From contig JASDTB010000059.1 of NCBI GenBank assembly GCA_041441455.1, positions 3,538 to 67,537 of the forward strand: a DNA stretch of 64,000 nucleotides, in the 5' to 3' direction. Below, piece by piece: positions 24,560-33,458 of the stretch. A program made the position numbers and the translations under genes. This DNA comes from JAFIHK01 sp041441455 (lineage in GTDB: Bacteria; Bacteroidota; Bacteroidia; Bacteroidales; UBA932). The first letter of the stretch is position 1; each line of letters opens with the position of its first letter. The notes beneath the pieces were generated by a model. That model was not told the DNA's origin. It did not search any database and saw only the letters and a list, made by a program, of their open reading frames with translations.

Positions 24560-26494
24560 ATGATTAACATTACATTTCCGGACGGAGGGGTTCGTACCTA
24601 CAACGAAGGCGTTACAGCGTACGAGATAGCGCAGAGCATAAGCCCGAGACTTGCTGCAGATGTTTTAGCAGCAACAGTTAATTCAACAATATATGAACTC
24701 AATAGACCAATATATACGGACTCTACGATCAGACTACACAAATGGGATGATATAGAGGCTAAAAGCACTTTTTGGCACTCATCTTCTCACTTAATGGCGT
24801 CGGCTCTCGAAGCTCTATATCCAGGAATTAAATTTGGTATCGGACCTGCTATCGAAACAGGTTTTTACTATGATGTTGATCTTAATGGAAAGACGATCAC
24901 TGAGGCTGATTTAGCTGCTATTGAAAATAAAATGCTTGAGCTTGCAAGAGAGAAGCAGTCGTTTGTTAGAAAAGAGGTTAGCAAAGAAGAGGCACTTAAG
25001 ACATATTCTCAAAAGGGAGACGAATATAAGTGTGAACTTATTGGTGATCTTCAAGATGGAACAATTACCTTCTATACAAATGGCGCTTTTACCGACCTTT
25101 GCCGTGGCCCTCACTTGATGGACACCTCTGTAATCAAAGCGGTAAAACTAACCTCAATAGCTGGTGCATATTGGAGAGGCGATGAAAAGAATAAAATGTT
25201 GACACGTATTTATGGTGTTACATTCCCTCAAAAGAAGATGCTTGATGAGTATCTAGTGATGATGGAAGAGGCAAAAAAACGTGACCATAGAAAAGTTGGC
25301 AAAGAGTTAGAATTATTCGCATTTTCACAAAGAGTAGGACAGGGCCTTCCGCTTTGGCTTCCAAAAGGTGCAATGTTGAGAGAGCGTCTGGAGAACTTCT
25401 TGAAAGCAGTTCAAAAGAAGCACGGATATCTTCCAGTAATTACTCCGCACATTGGACAGAAAGAGCTATATGTTACATCTGGCCACTATGCAAAATATGG
25501 TAAAGATTCATTCCAGCCAATCCATACACCACAAGAGGGAGAAGAGTTCTTGTTGAAACCTATGAACTGTCCTCACCACTGTGAAATTTACAAAACAAAA
25601 CCACGTTCATATAAAGATATGCCATTACGCTTAGCTGAGTTCGGTACTGTATACCGCTATGAGCAAAGTGGAGAGCTTCATGGTTTGACAAGGGTTCGCG
25701 GATTTACTCAAGACGACGCACATATCTTCTGCCGTCCTGACCAGCTTAAAGAGGAGTTCTGTAAAGTGATTGATATCGTTTTGTATATTTTCAAAACACT
25801 AGATTTCAAAGACTATACAGCTCAAGTATCCCTAAGAGATCCTAATAATACCGAAAAGTATATTGGAACAGATGAGAATTGGGAGAAAGCAGAGAGTGCA
25901 ATTATCGAGGCTGCAGCGGAAAAGGGTCTTAAGACTGTTGTTGAGACAGGCGAAGCTGCATTCTATGGACCTAAATTAGACTTCATGGTTCGTGATGCTA
26001 TCGGAAGAAAGTGGCAACTTGGAACAATTCAAGTTGACTATAATCTACCTGAGAGATTCGAGCTTGAATATGTTGGTGCAGATGATAAAAAACACCGTCC
26101 TGTAATGATTCATAGAGCTCCATTCGGATCAATGGAGAGATTCGTTGCTGTGCTTATCGAGCACACTGGAGGTAGGTTCCCATTATGGCTTGCGCCAGAA
26201 CAAGTGGTGATTCTTCCAGTAAGTGAGAAATACAACGATTATGCAAAAAAAGTTGGTGATTTGCTGAATAATTACGATATTCGCGCTCTAATTGACGACC
26301 GCAACGAGACTATCGGCAAGAAAATCAGGGAGAACGAGTTGAAAAGAATACCGTTCCTTTTGATTGTTGGCGAAAAGGAGGCGGCGTCTGATGTCGTTTC
26401 TGTACGTAGACAAGGAGATGGCGACAAAGGACAGATGTCAATTGAAGAGTTTGCAAAATTGCTTACAGACGAAGTTAAAGAACAAATAAAATAA
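24560..26494 (+). CDS. thrS: Threonyl-tRNA synthetase
   Basis: A 644-residue class II synthetase charging tRNA-Thr. The N-terminal TGS domain (MINITFPDGGVRTYNEGVTA, 1-60) is followed by an editing domain with HSSSHLMASALEALYPG (about 73-89). The SAD segment is next, with TDLCRGPHL. In the catalytic core, MNCPHHCEIY supplies zinc ligands, motif 2 is RLAEFGTVYRYEQSGEL, and motif 3 lies in MIHRAPFGSMERFVAVLIEHTGG. The anticodon-binding domain ends the protein. It heads the conserved thrS-infC-rpmI-rplT order. The 35-base gap to infC holds the strong ribosome binding site. Confidence 0.98.
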   Translation: MINITFPDGGVRTYNEGVTAYEIAQSISPRLAADVLAATVNSTIYELNRPIYTDSTIRLHKWDDIEAKSTFWHSSSHLMASALEALYPGIKFGIGPAIETGFYYDVDLNGKTITEADLAAIENKMLELAREKQSFVRKEVSKEEALKTYSQKGDEYKCELIGDLQDGTITFYTNGAFTDLCRGPHLMDTSVIKAVKLTSIAGAYWRGDEKNKMLTRIYGVTFPQKKMLDEYLVMMEEAKKRDHRKVGKELELFAFSQRVGQGLPLWLPKGAMLRERLENFLKAVQKKHGYLPVITPHIGQKELYVTSGHYAKYGKDSFQPIHTPQEGEEFLLKPMNCPHHCEIYKTKPRSYKDMPLRLAEFGTVYRYEQSGELHGLTRVRGFTQDDAHIFCRPDQLKEEFCKVIDIVLYIFKTLDFKDYTAQVSLRDPNNTEKYIGTDENWEKAESAIIEAAAEKGLKTVVETGEAAFYGPKLDFMVRDAIGRKWQLGTIQVDYNLPERFELEYVGADDKKHRPVMIHRAPFGSMERFVAVLIEHTGGRFPLWLAPEQVVILPVSEKYNDYAKKVGDLLNNYDIRALIDDRNETIGKKIRENELKRIPFLLIVGEKEAASDVVSVRRQGDGDKGQMSIEEFAKLLTDEVKEQIK

Positions 26495-26515
26495 AGATTT
26501 AATAATTAAATAATT

Positions 26516-26532
26516 AGGAGGATTTACTTATC
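26516..26532 (+). promoter_or_regulatory. Strong Shine-Dalgarno and non-canonical ATC start codon of infC
   Basis: AGGAGG (26516-26521) lies eight bases before ATC (26530-26532), which begins an open frame running straight into IF3. No ATG, GTG or TTG occurs between the upstream in-frame stop (TAG 26515-26517) and ATG 26599. Perfect Shine-Dalgarno sequences are rare in this window, so this spacing marks the start. Confidence 0.8.
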
Positions 26533-27150
26533 GCTACAAATTTCACACCTCGTCCCGGTATTATTAATAGACCCAAGACGAATGATTCATCAAAACCTAT
26601 GAATGGGCACAATCAGTCCGGTTCTAGATCGAAGGCTGACGATGGTCCAAGAATGAACCGAGAGATTTCTGCACCCAGAGTAAGGGTTGTCGGTGATAAC
26701 ATCACCAGTCCGGGTGTTTATTCTTTGTCCGAAGCTCTAAGGATGGCAGAGGAGTTGGAACTTGATTTAGTAGAGATTTCGCCAAATGTAGACCCGCCTG
26801 TTTGTAAGATTATTGATTATCAAAAATATGTCTACCAACAAAAGAAGAAGGCAAAGGAGATGAAAGCCAATGCCAGTAAGGTAGTCATAAAAGAGATTAG
26901 ATTCGGTCCTAATACCGATGAACATGACTTCCAGTTTAAACTCAAACACGCACAGAGTTTTTTGGAAGAGGGATTTAAAGTTAAATCTTTCGTGTTCTTC
27001 AAAGGACGTTCAATTCTATTCTCGGAGCAAGGAGAGAAGCTACTTCTCAGATTTGCATTAGAACTCGACGAGTATGGCAAAGCAGAGCAGATGCCAAAAC
27101 TAGAGGGAAAGAGGATGATAATGATGATTACTCCAGTAAAGAAAAAATAA
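26530..27150 (+). CDS. infC: Translation initiation factor IF-3, starting at ATC
   Basis: A 206-residue factor that binds the 30S subunit and rejects non-canonical start codons. A Lys/Asn/Pro-rich extension (about 1-40), usual for Bacteroidetes IF3, precedes the N-domain (REISAPRVRVVGDN, ELDLVEISPNVDPPVCKIIDY). A Lys-rich linker follows, then the C-domain (KEIRFGPNTDEHDFQFKLKHA, FKVKSFVFFKGRSI, LEGKRMIMMITP). The first ATG (26599) would cut into the extension and has no ribosome binding site, while ATC 26530 sits correctly behind AGGAGG. AUU/AUC/AUA starts on infC are the known basis of IF3 self-repression. Confidence 0.93.
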   Translation: MATNFTPRPGIINRPKTNDSSKPMNGHNQSGSRSKADDGPRMNREISAPRVRVVGDNITSPGVYSLSEALRMAEELELDLVEISPNVDPPVCKIIDYQKYVYQQKKKAKEMKANASKVVIKEIRFGPNTDEHDFQFKLKHAQSFLEEGFKVKSFVFFKGRSILFSEQGEKLLLRFALELDEYGKAEQMPKLEGKRMIMMITPVKKK

Positions 27151-27175
27151 TTTTAACTAACTTAAAATAATTGCG

Positions 27176-27370
27176 ATGCCCAAATTGAAAACCAACTCCG
27201 GTGCCAAAAAGAGATTTCAACTTACCGGATCGGGAAAAGTGAAAAGAAAGCATGCTTTCAAAAGTCACATTCTGACTAAAAAAACTATTAAGCAAAAAAG
27301 AAACCTAACTTATTCAGCTTTGGTTTCTAATGCAGATGAAAAGAGAATTAAAGCTCTTTTAATCGCTTAA
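27176..27370 (+). CDS. rpmI: 50S ribosomal protein L35 (bL35)
   Basis: A 64-residue basic ribosomal protein. KLKTNSGAKKRFQLTGSGKV is the bL35 signature, followed by KRKHAFKSHILTKK. It is 25 bases after infC and part of the infC-rpmI-rplT operon. Composition is very Lys-rich and length is normal. Confidence 0.97.
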   Translation: MPKLKTNSGAKKRFQLTGSGKVKRKHAFKSHILTKKTIKQKRNLTYSALVSNADEKRIKALLIA

Positions 27371-27391
27371 TCTAATTATTAACCTGAGTGT

Positions 27392-27427
27392 TCAGCAGAA
27401 AAGTTTCTCATAAAGGGAGAGCGCTGA
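27392..27427 (+). other. Possible RNA stem-loop in the rpmI-rplT spacer
   Basis: The 80-base spacer can fold with TCAGC (27392-27396) against GCTGA (27423-27427) and an inner TTTCTC/GGGAGA pairing (27404-27409 with 27415-27420, using wobbles). No T-run follows, so it is not a terminator. Ribosomal protein L20 represses this operon in several bacteria by binding mRNA that mimics its rRNA site. Whether this element does so is unknown. Confidence 0.3.
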
Positions 27428-27450
27428 CATTCGCAAAACATTTTTAAAAA

Positions 27451-27795
27451 ATGCCAAGATCAGTCAACGCGGTGGCATCCAGAGCGCGCCGCAAAAAAAT
27501 TCTCAAACTGACCCGCGGTAACTTCCTAGCCCGCGCTAATGTTTGGACGGTAGCAAAGAATACCTACGAAAAAGGTCTTACTTATGCTTATCGTGACCGC
27601 AAAACCAAAAAACGTCACTTCAGAGCTCTATGGATTCAGAGAATTAACGCTGCTGCAAGACAGCACGGAATGAACTATTCTCAATTCATCGGCAAACTAG
27701 CTAAGAACAATGTTGGTCTTAACCGTAAAGTTCTTGCAGATTTAGCTATGAACAATCCACAAGCATTTGAGGCTGTTATAAATTCTGTAAAATAG
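27451..27795 (+). CDS. rplT: 50S ribosomal protein L20 (bL20)
   Basis: A 114-residue early-assembly protein of the large subunit. The N-terminal extension PRSVNAVASRARRKKILKLT and the globular part (RDRKTKKRHFRALWIQRINA, then ARQHGMNYSQFI) match bL20 throughout. It follows rpmI after 80 bases, and lepB begins four bases after its stop, so it is probably transcribed together with the signal peptidase gene. Confidence 0.98.
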   Translation: MPRSVNAVASRARRKKILKLTRGNFLARANVWTVAKNTYEKGLTYAYRDRKTKKRHFRALWIQRINAAARQHGMNYSQFIGKLAKNNVGLNRKVLADLAMNNPQAFEAVINSVK

Positions 27796-27799
27796 ACAA

Positions 27800-29152
27800 A
27801 TGTCGAAAATCGTCAATATAATAGGCAATAAGTGGTTCAGATTTTCCATCTGGGCTGCACTTTATTTGCTTTGGGTTATATGGTTCGGAAACTACTGGTT
27901 CCTATTAGGTCTTGGTATTATTTTCGATCTATACATAACAAAGAAGGTAAAGTGGGCTTTTTGGAAAAAACGCTACAAAGAGGGCGAAAAGAGAAATGCA
28001 TGGCTAGATTGGCTAGATGCAGTAATCTTTGCTCTAATTGCTTCGACCTTCATTAAAGCATTCTTCTTTGAAGCTTATATGATTCCGACCTCTTCTATGG
28101 AGAGATCGTTAATGGTAGGAGACTACTTATTTGTGAGCAAGTTCAAGTACGGACCTAGAGTTTCTCAGACTCCGATTGCTTTTCCACTAGTTCACAATAC
28201 TCTGCCTATTTCGGGAGGAGAGTCCTATTTAACTTGGATTCAAAATCCTTATAGACGATTAGCCGGTTTGTCGAAGGTTAAAAACGACGATATTGTTGTA
28301 TTTTCATTCCCTCATGGTGATACTGTCCTTAAGTCAGAACCAGGAGCAGACTATTACACATATGTAAGACTCTACGGAAGAGATTATACAATCAATAATT
28401 ATGGTCCGATTATCGTTCGTCCTGTTGACCGAATGGACAACTATGTAAAGAGATGTGTGGCAATTGCTGGTGATTCACTATCTATAGTAAACGGAAAGGT
28501 TTATGTAAATGGTGTCGCTCAAAAGAATCTTCCAGGAATTCAAAACACCTATACAATCTTTACAAATGGGACAGAAATTAATCCAATTTTGATAGAAGAG
28601 ATGGGTTTGAATCCAGAAGAGATGATATATGATAAATCTTTACCTGGTTACACTTTCTTCCCTCTTAATGAGACCGAAGTCGATAAGATCAAGGCACTTG
28701 GTAATGTTGTTGAAGTTCGCCAGAACATCGACAGTTATCCACCAGATATGCCAGACTCGCCTTTGACAATATTTCCTTTTTCGGAGAATTACAAATGGAC
28801 CAAGGATAATTATGGCCCAATATGGATTCCGTCTGCTGGTGCGACAATTAAGTTAGATGTAAACAACCTTCCTCTTTACTCTAGGATTATCTCTTCATAC
28901 GAAAAGAATAAATTAGAGGTCAAAGATTCGGTGATATACATCAATGGAGCACCTACAGAAAGCTACACATTCAAGATGGACTACTATTTCATGATTGGCG
29001 ATAACAGACATAACTCTCTTGACTCACGTTATTGGGGTTTTGTTCCTGAATCGCACATTGTGGGAACTCCTTCGGTAATCTGGTTCTCCAAGAATCAATT
29101 TAAGTCTTTCCCTAAAAACATAAGGTGGAAGAGGATATTTAAATTTGTGTAA
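27800..29152 (+). CDS. lepB: Signal peptidase I
   Basis: A 450-residue S26 membrane peptidase that removes signal peptides. Two N-terminal helices (about 12-28 and 30-46) are followed by another near 74-90. The catalytic Ser is in AYMIPTSSMERSLMVGDYLF and the catalytic Lys in DNYVKRCVAIAGDSLSIVNG. The last box is FMIGDNRHNSLDSRYWGFVP. The long insert between these boxes (about 200-400) makes it larger than E. coli LepB (324), as is usual in Bacteroidetes. It is coupled to rplT by a four-base gap. Confidence 0.97.
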   Translation: MSKIVNIIGNKWFRFSIWAALYLLWVIWFGNYWFLLGLGIIFDLYITKKVKWAFWKKRYKEGEKRNAWLDWLDAVIFALIASTFIKAFFFEAYMIPTSSMERSLMVGDYLFVSKFKYGPRVSQTPIAFPLVHNTLPISGGESYLTWIQNPYRRLAGLSKVKNDDIVVFSFPHGDTVLKSEPGADYYTYVRLYGRDYTINNYGPIIVRPVDRMDNYVKRCVAIAGDSLSIVNGKVYVNGVAQKNLPGIQNTYTIFTNGTEINPILIEEMGLNPEEMIYDKSLPGYTFFPLNETEVDKIKALGNVVEVRQNIDSYPPDMPDSPLTIFPFSENYKWTKDNYGPIWIPSAGATIKLDVNNLPLYSRIISSYEKNKLEVKDSVIYINGAPTESYTFKMDYYFMIGDNRHNSLDSRYWGFVPESHIVGTPSVIWFSKNQFKSFPKNIRWKRIFKFV

Positions 29153-29155
29153 ATA

Positions 29156-29187
29156 TTTGGAATTTTTAAATAAATTACGCATATTTG
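29156..29187 (+). promoter_or_regulatory. Promoter of the rpmB-rpmG-DUF4295 operon
   Basis: TTTG (29156-29159) and CATATTTG (29180-29187, one mismatch to TAnnTTTG) are 20 bases apart. The predicted transcript begins near the small inverted repeat CCCTTAAAAGGG and runs about 45 bases to the rpmB start. Confidence 0.6.
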
Positions 29188-29238
29188 CAGCCCTTAAAAG
29201 GGTACTTGTAAGATAATAATTAATATAGGCAATATAAA

Positions 29239-29481
29239 ATGGCACGTGTTTGTCAAATAACAGGTAAAAAAAGGTTGATCGGGAACAACGTTTCTCACTC
29301 AAAGCGCCGTACTAAGAGAGAGTTTGCTCCAAACCTTCAGACTAAGAAATTTTGGCTAGAAGAAGAGCAAAGATTTGTAACTCTGAAAGTTTCTGCAGCA
29401 GGTATCAGAAACATAAACAAAAATGGTTTGAGTGCTTCTATCAAAGCTGCTCAAGCTAAAGGTTTAATCAACGTAGTATAA
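29239..29481 (+). CDS. rpmB: 50S ribosomal protein L28 (bL28)
   Basis: An 80-residue ribosomal protein. RVCQITGKKRLIGNNVSHSK and RTKREFAPNLQTKKFWLEEE are diagnostic. Only one Cys remains, so this is the zinc-free form. It is first in the rpmB-rpmG-DUF4295 block typical of Bacteroidetes. Confidence 0.97.
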   Translation: MARVCQITGKKRLIGNNVSHSKRRTKREFAPNLQTKKFWLEEEQRFVTLKVSAAGIRNINKNGLSASIKAAQAKGLINVV

Positions 29482-29491
29482 TTCGAAATAT

Positions 29492-29674
29492 ATGGCAAAG
29501 AAAGGTAATAGAGTTCAGGTTATACTAGAGTGTACCGAACAAAGAGAGAGCGGTATACCGGGAATCTCAAGGTATATCACTACAAAAAATAAGAAGAATA
29601 CGACTCAAAGACTTGAGCGTAAAAAATATAATCCATATTTGAAGAAGGTAACTCTTCATCGCGAGATTAAATAG
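29492..29674 (+). CDS. rpmG: 50S ribosomal protein L33 (bL33)
   Basis: A 60-residue ribosomal protein with RVQVILECTEQRESG and a C-terminal RLERKKYNPYLKKVTLHREI block. The two CxxC pairs of zinc-binding L33 are missing, so it is the C-minus form. It lies ten bases after rpmB. Confidence 0.97.
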   Translation: MAKKGNRVQVILECTEQRESGIPGISRYITTKNKKNTTQRLERKKYNPYLKKVTLHREIK

Positions 29675-29693
29675 TTAAAACAGTTATTATACT

Positions 29694-29855
29694 ATGGCAA
29701 AGAAAGCGGTAGCATCCTTCAGTGGTGACAAAGCATCACTAAGAAACACAGTTAAGTGTATTCGTATGACTCGTTCAGAAAGAACAGGTGCATATGCATT
29801 TCAAGAAGAAATGGTTCCTACAGAGCAAGTAAAAGATTTCTTCGCTAAGAAGTAA
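29694..29855 (+). CDS. DUF4295 small basic protein
   Basis: A 53-residue protein starting MAKKAVASFSGDKASLRNTV and ending TEQVKDFFAKK. This is the short DUF4295 protein that follows rpmB-rpmG and precedes ftsY in Bacteroidetes. Its basic N-terminus and fixed place among ribosomal genes suggest a ribosome-associated role, which is not shown by the sequence itself. It is followed by a terminator. Confidence 0.9.
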   Translation: MAKKAVASFSGDKASLRNTVKCIRMTRSERTGAYAFQEEMVPTEQVKDFFAKK

Positions 29856-29873
29856 TCGCTAAGATATTTTTTA

Positions 29874-29906
29874 AAAAAGCTGCCCACAAAGGCGGCTTTT
29901 TTATTT
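29874..29906 (+). terminator. Rho-independent terminator of the rpmB operon
   Basis: AAAAAGCTGCC (29874-29884) pairs with GGCGGCTTTTT (29891-29901, one G-T wobble) around CACAAA, followed by more T. It lies 18 bases after the DUF4295 stop and separates the operon from ftsY. Confidence 0.88.
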
Positions 29907-29970
29907 TATATATCTCCAATCTCCGGAGACAGAAAAATTCTTCTTATCTTTACGGGATAAAATTTAAGTA

Positions 29971-30924
29971 ATGGCACTATTCGGTTTATTCGGCTCAAAG
30001 TCGAAAGAGGAGAAAAAGTCGTTGAATGATGGACTTGAAAAGACAAAGACTGGGATATTTGAAAAAATATCACGGGCAGTTGCTGGAAAGTCGAGAGTTG
30101 ATGATGAAACTCTGGATGGTATAGAAGAGGCATTGATCGCTTCTGACATTGGAGTTCAGACAACTCTTAGAATCATAGAGAGACTTGAGGCAAGAGTTGC
30201 AAAAGATAAGTTCATGAATACATCAGAACTTAACAAGATTCTAAAAGAGGAGATCGAGGCTCTACTCGATATCGATGACAATTATAGTAGCGACATCCCA
30301 TTTGACCTAACTAAAAAACCTTATGTTATTTTAGTAGTAGGGGTAAATGGCGTTGGCAAGACAACAACTATTGGAAAACTAGCTGCTAGACTGAAATCAT
30401 CAGGTAAAACTGTTGTTTTGGGAGCTGCTGATACTTTTAGAGCTGCAGCTGTTGACCAACTGACAATTTGGAGTGAGAGAGCTGGAGTAACAATCGTTAA
30501 ACAACAGATGGGAGCAGACCCAGCGTCGGTAGCATTTGATACTGTTTCATCTGCTGTTGCACAAAATGCTGATGTTGTTTTGATTGACACTGCAGGAAGA
30601 CTACATAACAAGGTAAACTTAATGAATGAACTAACAAAGATTAGAAATGTGATCAAAAAGGTCATTCCAGATGCACCTCATGATGTTCTTCTAATTTTGG
30701 ATGGTTCCACAGGACAAAATGCATATCAGCAAGCTAAAGAGTTTACTAAGGCTACTGATGTTACAGCATTGGCAGTTACAAAACTAGATGGAACTGCAAA
30801 AGGAGGAGTTGTGATTGGAATATCTGATCAATTTAAGATACCTGTTAAGTTTATTGGGGTTGGAGAGAAGATTGAAGATCTGCAAGTATTCGACAAAAAA
30901 GAGTTTGTAGAATCACTGTTTTAA
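29971..30924 (+). CDS. ftsY: Signal recognition particle receptor FtsY
   Basis: A 317-residue SRP GTPase that docks ribosome-SRP complexes at the membrane. The N domain (helices 1-100) is preceded only by a short Lys-rich stretch (SKSKEEKKSLNDGLEKTKTG) instead of the long acidic A domain of E. coli. G motifs are GVNGVGKTTTIGKLA, DTFRAAAVDQL, DTAGRLHNK and TKLDGTAKGG. The end is the closing helix KIEDLQVFDKKEFVESLF. A TATCTTTA sequence (29945-29952) 19 bases upstream is a possible -7 element. Confidence 0.98.
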   Translation: MALFGLFGSKSKEEKKSLNDGLEKTKTGIFEKISRAVAGKSRVDDETLDGIEEALIASDIGVQTTLRIIERLEARVAKDKFMNTSELNKILKEEIEALLDIDDNYSSDIPFDLTKKPYVILVVGVNGVGKTTTIGKLAARLKSSGKTVVLGAADTFRAAAVDQLTIWSERAGVTIVKQQMGADPASVAFDTVSSAVAQNADVVLIDTAGRLHNKVNLMNELTKIRNVIKKVIPDAPHDVLLILDGSTGQNAYQQAKEFTKATDVTALAVTKLDGTAKGGVVIGISDQFKIPVKFIGVGEKIEDLQVFDKKEFVESLF

Positions 30925-30995
30925 TCAATGAAGCTCCATTTTAACCAATAATAACTCTTGATCAATTATTTAGAATAAAATAACTTACTGAAAGT

Positions 30996-33458
30996 ATGAA
31001 AATATCTTTGAACTGGCTTAAAGAATATGTGGGTTGTAACCTAGAGCCTGAGAAAATTGAAAAGATTTTGAGTTCCATAGGTCTTGAAGTAGAGGCGATG
31101 GAAGAGGTAGAAAAGATTCCTGGAGGACTAGCCGGAGTTGTTGTCGCCAAAGTTGTAGAATGTGTTAAGCATCCAGATGCTGACAAGCTTAAAGTTACAA
31201 AGGTAGATGCCGGAACAGGTGAATATCTGCAAGTTGTGTGTGGAGCTCCAAATGTTGCCGAAGGACAAAAGGTTTTACTTGCAACTGTTGGCACCTCACT
31301 GGTATTTTCTGATGGAAGTGAAATAAAGATAAAGAGATCGAAGATACGCGGAGTTGAGTCGTTGGGTATGATTTGTGCCGAAGACGAACTTGGCATAGGA
31401 GCTTCTCATGATGGAATCATGGTGCTTTCAGAAGATGCGGTAATTGGAACTCCTGCAAAAGAGTATCTCAAATTGGAATCAGATGTGATTTTTGAAATAG
31501 GTCTTACACCAAATCGAGTAGATGCGGCATCGCATATTGGAGTAGCAAGAGATCTATCAGCATATTTAAGAATGAATGGAGGTAATGAGTCTGCATTGAT
31601 TATCCCATCAATCGACCAATTTACTTCGCTCTCGAAAAGTGAAAATATTAAACCAGCTAAGGTAATAGTACCTGCTATTGAAGCAGCTCCAAGATACTCT
31701 GGACTCACATTTACCGATGTTAAAGTTGGCCCATCTCCTGAGTGGCTTCAGACGAAACTTAATTCAATTGGATTAAGACCAATTAATAATGTTGTTGACA
31801 TTACTAATTTCATTCTTCATGAAACTGGACAACCTTTGCACGCTTTCGACTACAGCAAGATTGAGGGAGGAGAGGTTGTTGTTAGATTAGCTAAAGAGGG
31901 TGAGAAAATAACTACTCTTGATGGAATTGAGAGAACATTAAGTGGAGAGGATTTGGTGATTTGTAATCAGTCTAAACCAATGTGTATCGCCGGTGTATTT
32001 GGTGGTGCAGATAGTGGAGTTACTGAATCTACAACTTCTCTATTTTTAGAGAGTGCCTATTTTAATCCTGTATCGGTTCGTAAGACATCCAAGAGACACG
32101 GTCTTAAGACAGATGCTTCATTCAGATATGAAAGAGGAGCAGATCCTTCGATCGTTCCTTATGCTATGAAAAGAGCAGCAATCCTAATCTGTGAATTAAC
32201 AGGAGCTAAGATTGTTGGTGAGATTCAAGAGTCATATCCTAATGAAATAAAGAGAGCAGAAGTTGAATTAAATTTCGACAGAATGCGCTCTTTGATAGGT
32301 AAGAAGATTGAAAACGAGGTTTTTGAGAAATTGTTGACCTACCTTGAATTTGAGATAGTATCAAAACTCGAAAATGGAGCTGTTGTATCCGTTCCATCGT
32401 ATCGAGTTGATGTGACAAGAGAGTGTGATGTAGTTGAGGATGTTTTGAGAATCTATGGATACAACAACATTGAGCTACCTGAGCGAGTACACGCCTCTAT
32501 CAATGCTACATCTAAGCCAGACAGAGAGAGAGTCAGAACTATTGCTGCAGACTTTTTAGCTGCTAATGGATTCTACGAAATGATGAACAACTCTTTGACA
32601 AAAGGGGAGTACTATACATCTTTAAAGACTTTTCCAGCAGATAATCTAGTTAAGATTCTGAATCCACTAAGTACCGACTTAAATTCAATGCGCCAAACTT
32701 TACTATTGAATGGTCTCGAAGTAGTTGCATATAATATTAACCGTCAACAATATGATATTAAGTTGTTTGAGATGGGTAATGTTTATTCAATCAAAGAGAA
32801 CTCAGAAGTATCTGATCTCTCTGCATACAAAGAGGAGAGTATGATCTCCATGTTCATATCTGGTTCTGGTGCTCAGAACTGGAGAGGAAAGACAGGCTCT
32901 TCGCACTATTTCGTTTTAAAGGGCTATATGGAGCTACTATTCAAACGTTTTGGGATAGATATTCAAGATCTAGAGTATGCTGCTGCCCCTTCGGACATGT
33001 TTGCAGAAGGTTTAGTCTATTTTGCAGGCGAGAAACAACTTGCTGTTATGGGAACAGTTAATAATAAGCTTCTGAAACAGTTTGGAATTAAACAACCGGT
33101 TTATGCTGCTGAAATATCTTGGAAAGTTTTGTTCGACAAGGTGAAAAAGCATAAGGTTCTTTATAAAGAGTTACCGAAATATCCAGAGGTTCGTCGTGAC
33201 CTGGCTCTTTTGTTGGATGAAAATGTCTCTTTTGCAGAGATAAGAAAACTAGCTTTCAAAACAGAGAAAAAGGTTTTGAAACATGTCTCTCTATTTGACG
33301 TTTACAGAGGTGATAAGATACCTCAAGGTAAAAAGCAATATGCAATAAGTTTTATCCTCCAAGACACAGAGAAGACGATGACCGATAAGTTTGTAGAGGA
33401 TGTAATGACACGTCTTTTGAACGCTTTTTCGGAGAAGTTTGGAGCATCACTTAGATAG
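30996..33458 (+). CDS. pheT: Phenylalanyl-tRNA synthetase beta subunit
   Basis: An 820-residue subunit that pairs with PheS (not in this window) to charge tRNA-Phe. In order: MKISLNWLKEYVG; the EMAP-like tRNA-binding fold (about 40-150, with HPDADKLKVTKVD and VVCGAPN); the B3/B4 editing domain (TGQPLHAFDYSKIEGG); B5; the catalytic-like module (RRDLALLLDENVSF lies near its end); and the C-terminal FDX-ACB domain (YRGDKIPQGKKQYAISFILQ). Length is normal. A prenyltransferase gene follows with no gap. Confidence 0.97.
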   Translation: MKISLNWLKEYVGCNLEPEKIEKILSSIGLEVEAMEEVEKIPGGLAGVVVAKVVECVKHPDADKLKVTKVDAGTGEYLQVVCGAPNVAEGQKVLLATVGTSLVFSDGSEIKIKRSKIRGVESLGMICAEDELGIGASHDGIMVLSEDAVIGTPAKEYLKLESDVIFEIGLTPNRVDAASHIGVARDLSAYLRMNGGNESALIIPSIDQFTSLSKSENIKPAKVIVPAIEAAPRYSGLTFTDVKVGPSPEWLQTKLNSIGLRPINNVVDITNFILHETGQPLHAFDYSKIEGGEVVVRLAKEGEKITTLDGIERTLSGEDLVICNQSKPMCIAGVFGGADSGVTESTTSLFLESAYFNPVSVRKTSKRHGLKTDASFRYERGADPSIVPYAMKRAAILICELTGAKIVGEIQESYPNEIKRAEVELNFDRMRSLIGKKIENEVFEKLLTYLEFEIVSKLENGAVVSVPSYRVDVTRECDVVEDVLRIYGYNNIELPERVHASINATSKPDRERVRTIAADFLAANGFYEMMNNSLTKGEYYTSLKTFPADNLVKILNPLSTDLNSMRQTLLLNGLEVVAYNINRQQYDIKLFEMGNVYSIKENSEVSDLSAYKEESMISMFISGSGAQNWRGKTGSSHYFVLKGYMELLFKRFGIDIQDLEYAAAPSDMFAEGLVYFAGEKQLAVMGTVNNKLLKQFGIKQPVYAAEISWKVLFDKVKKHKVLYKELPKYPEVRRDLALLLDENVSFAEIRKLAFKTEKKVLKHVSLFDVYRGDKIPQGKKQYAISFILQDTEKTMTDKFVEDVMTRLLNAFSEKFGASLR

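Noticed and set aside
26599..26601. ATG 26599 as the start of IF-3
   Set aside because: No ribosome binding site precedes it, and the frame continues back to ATC 26530 behind AGGAGG.
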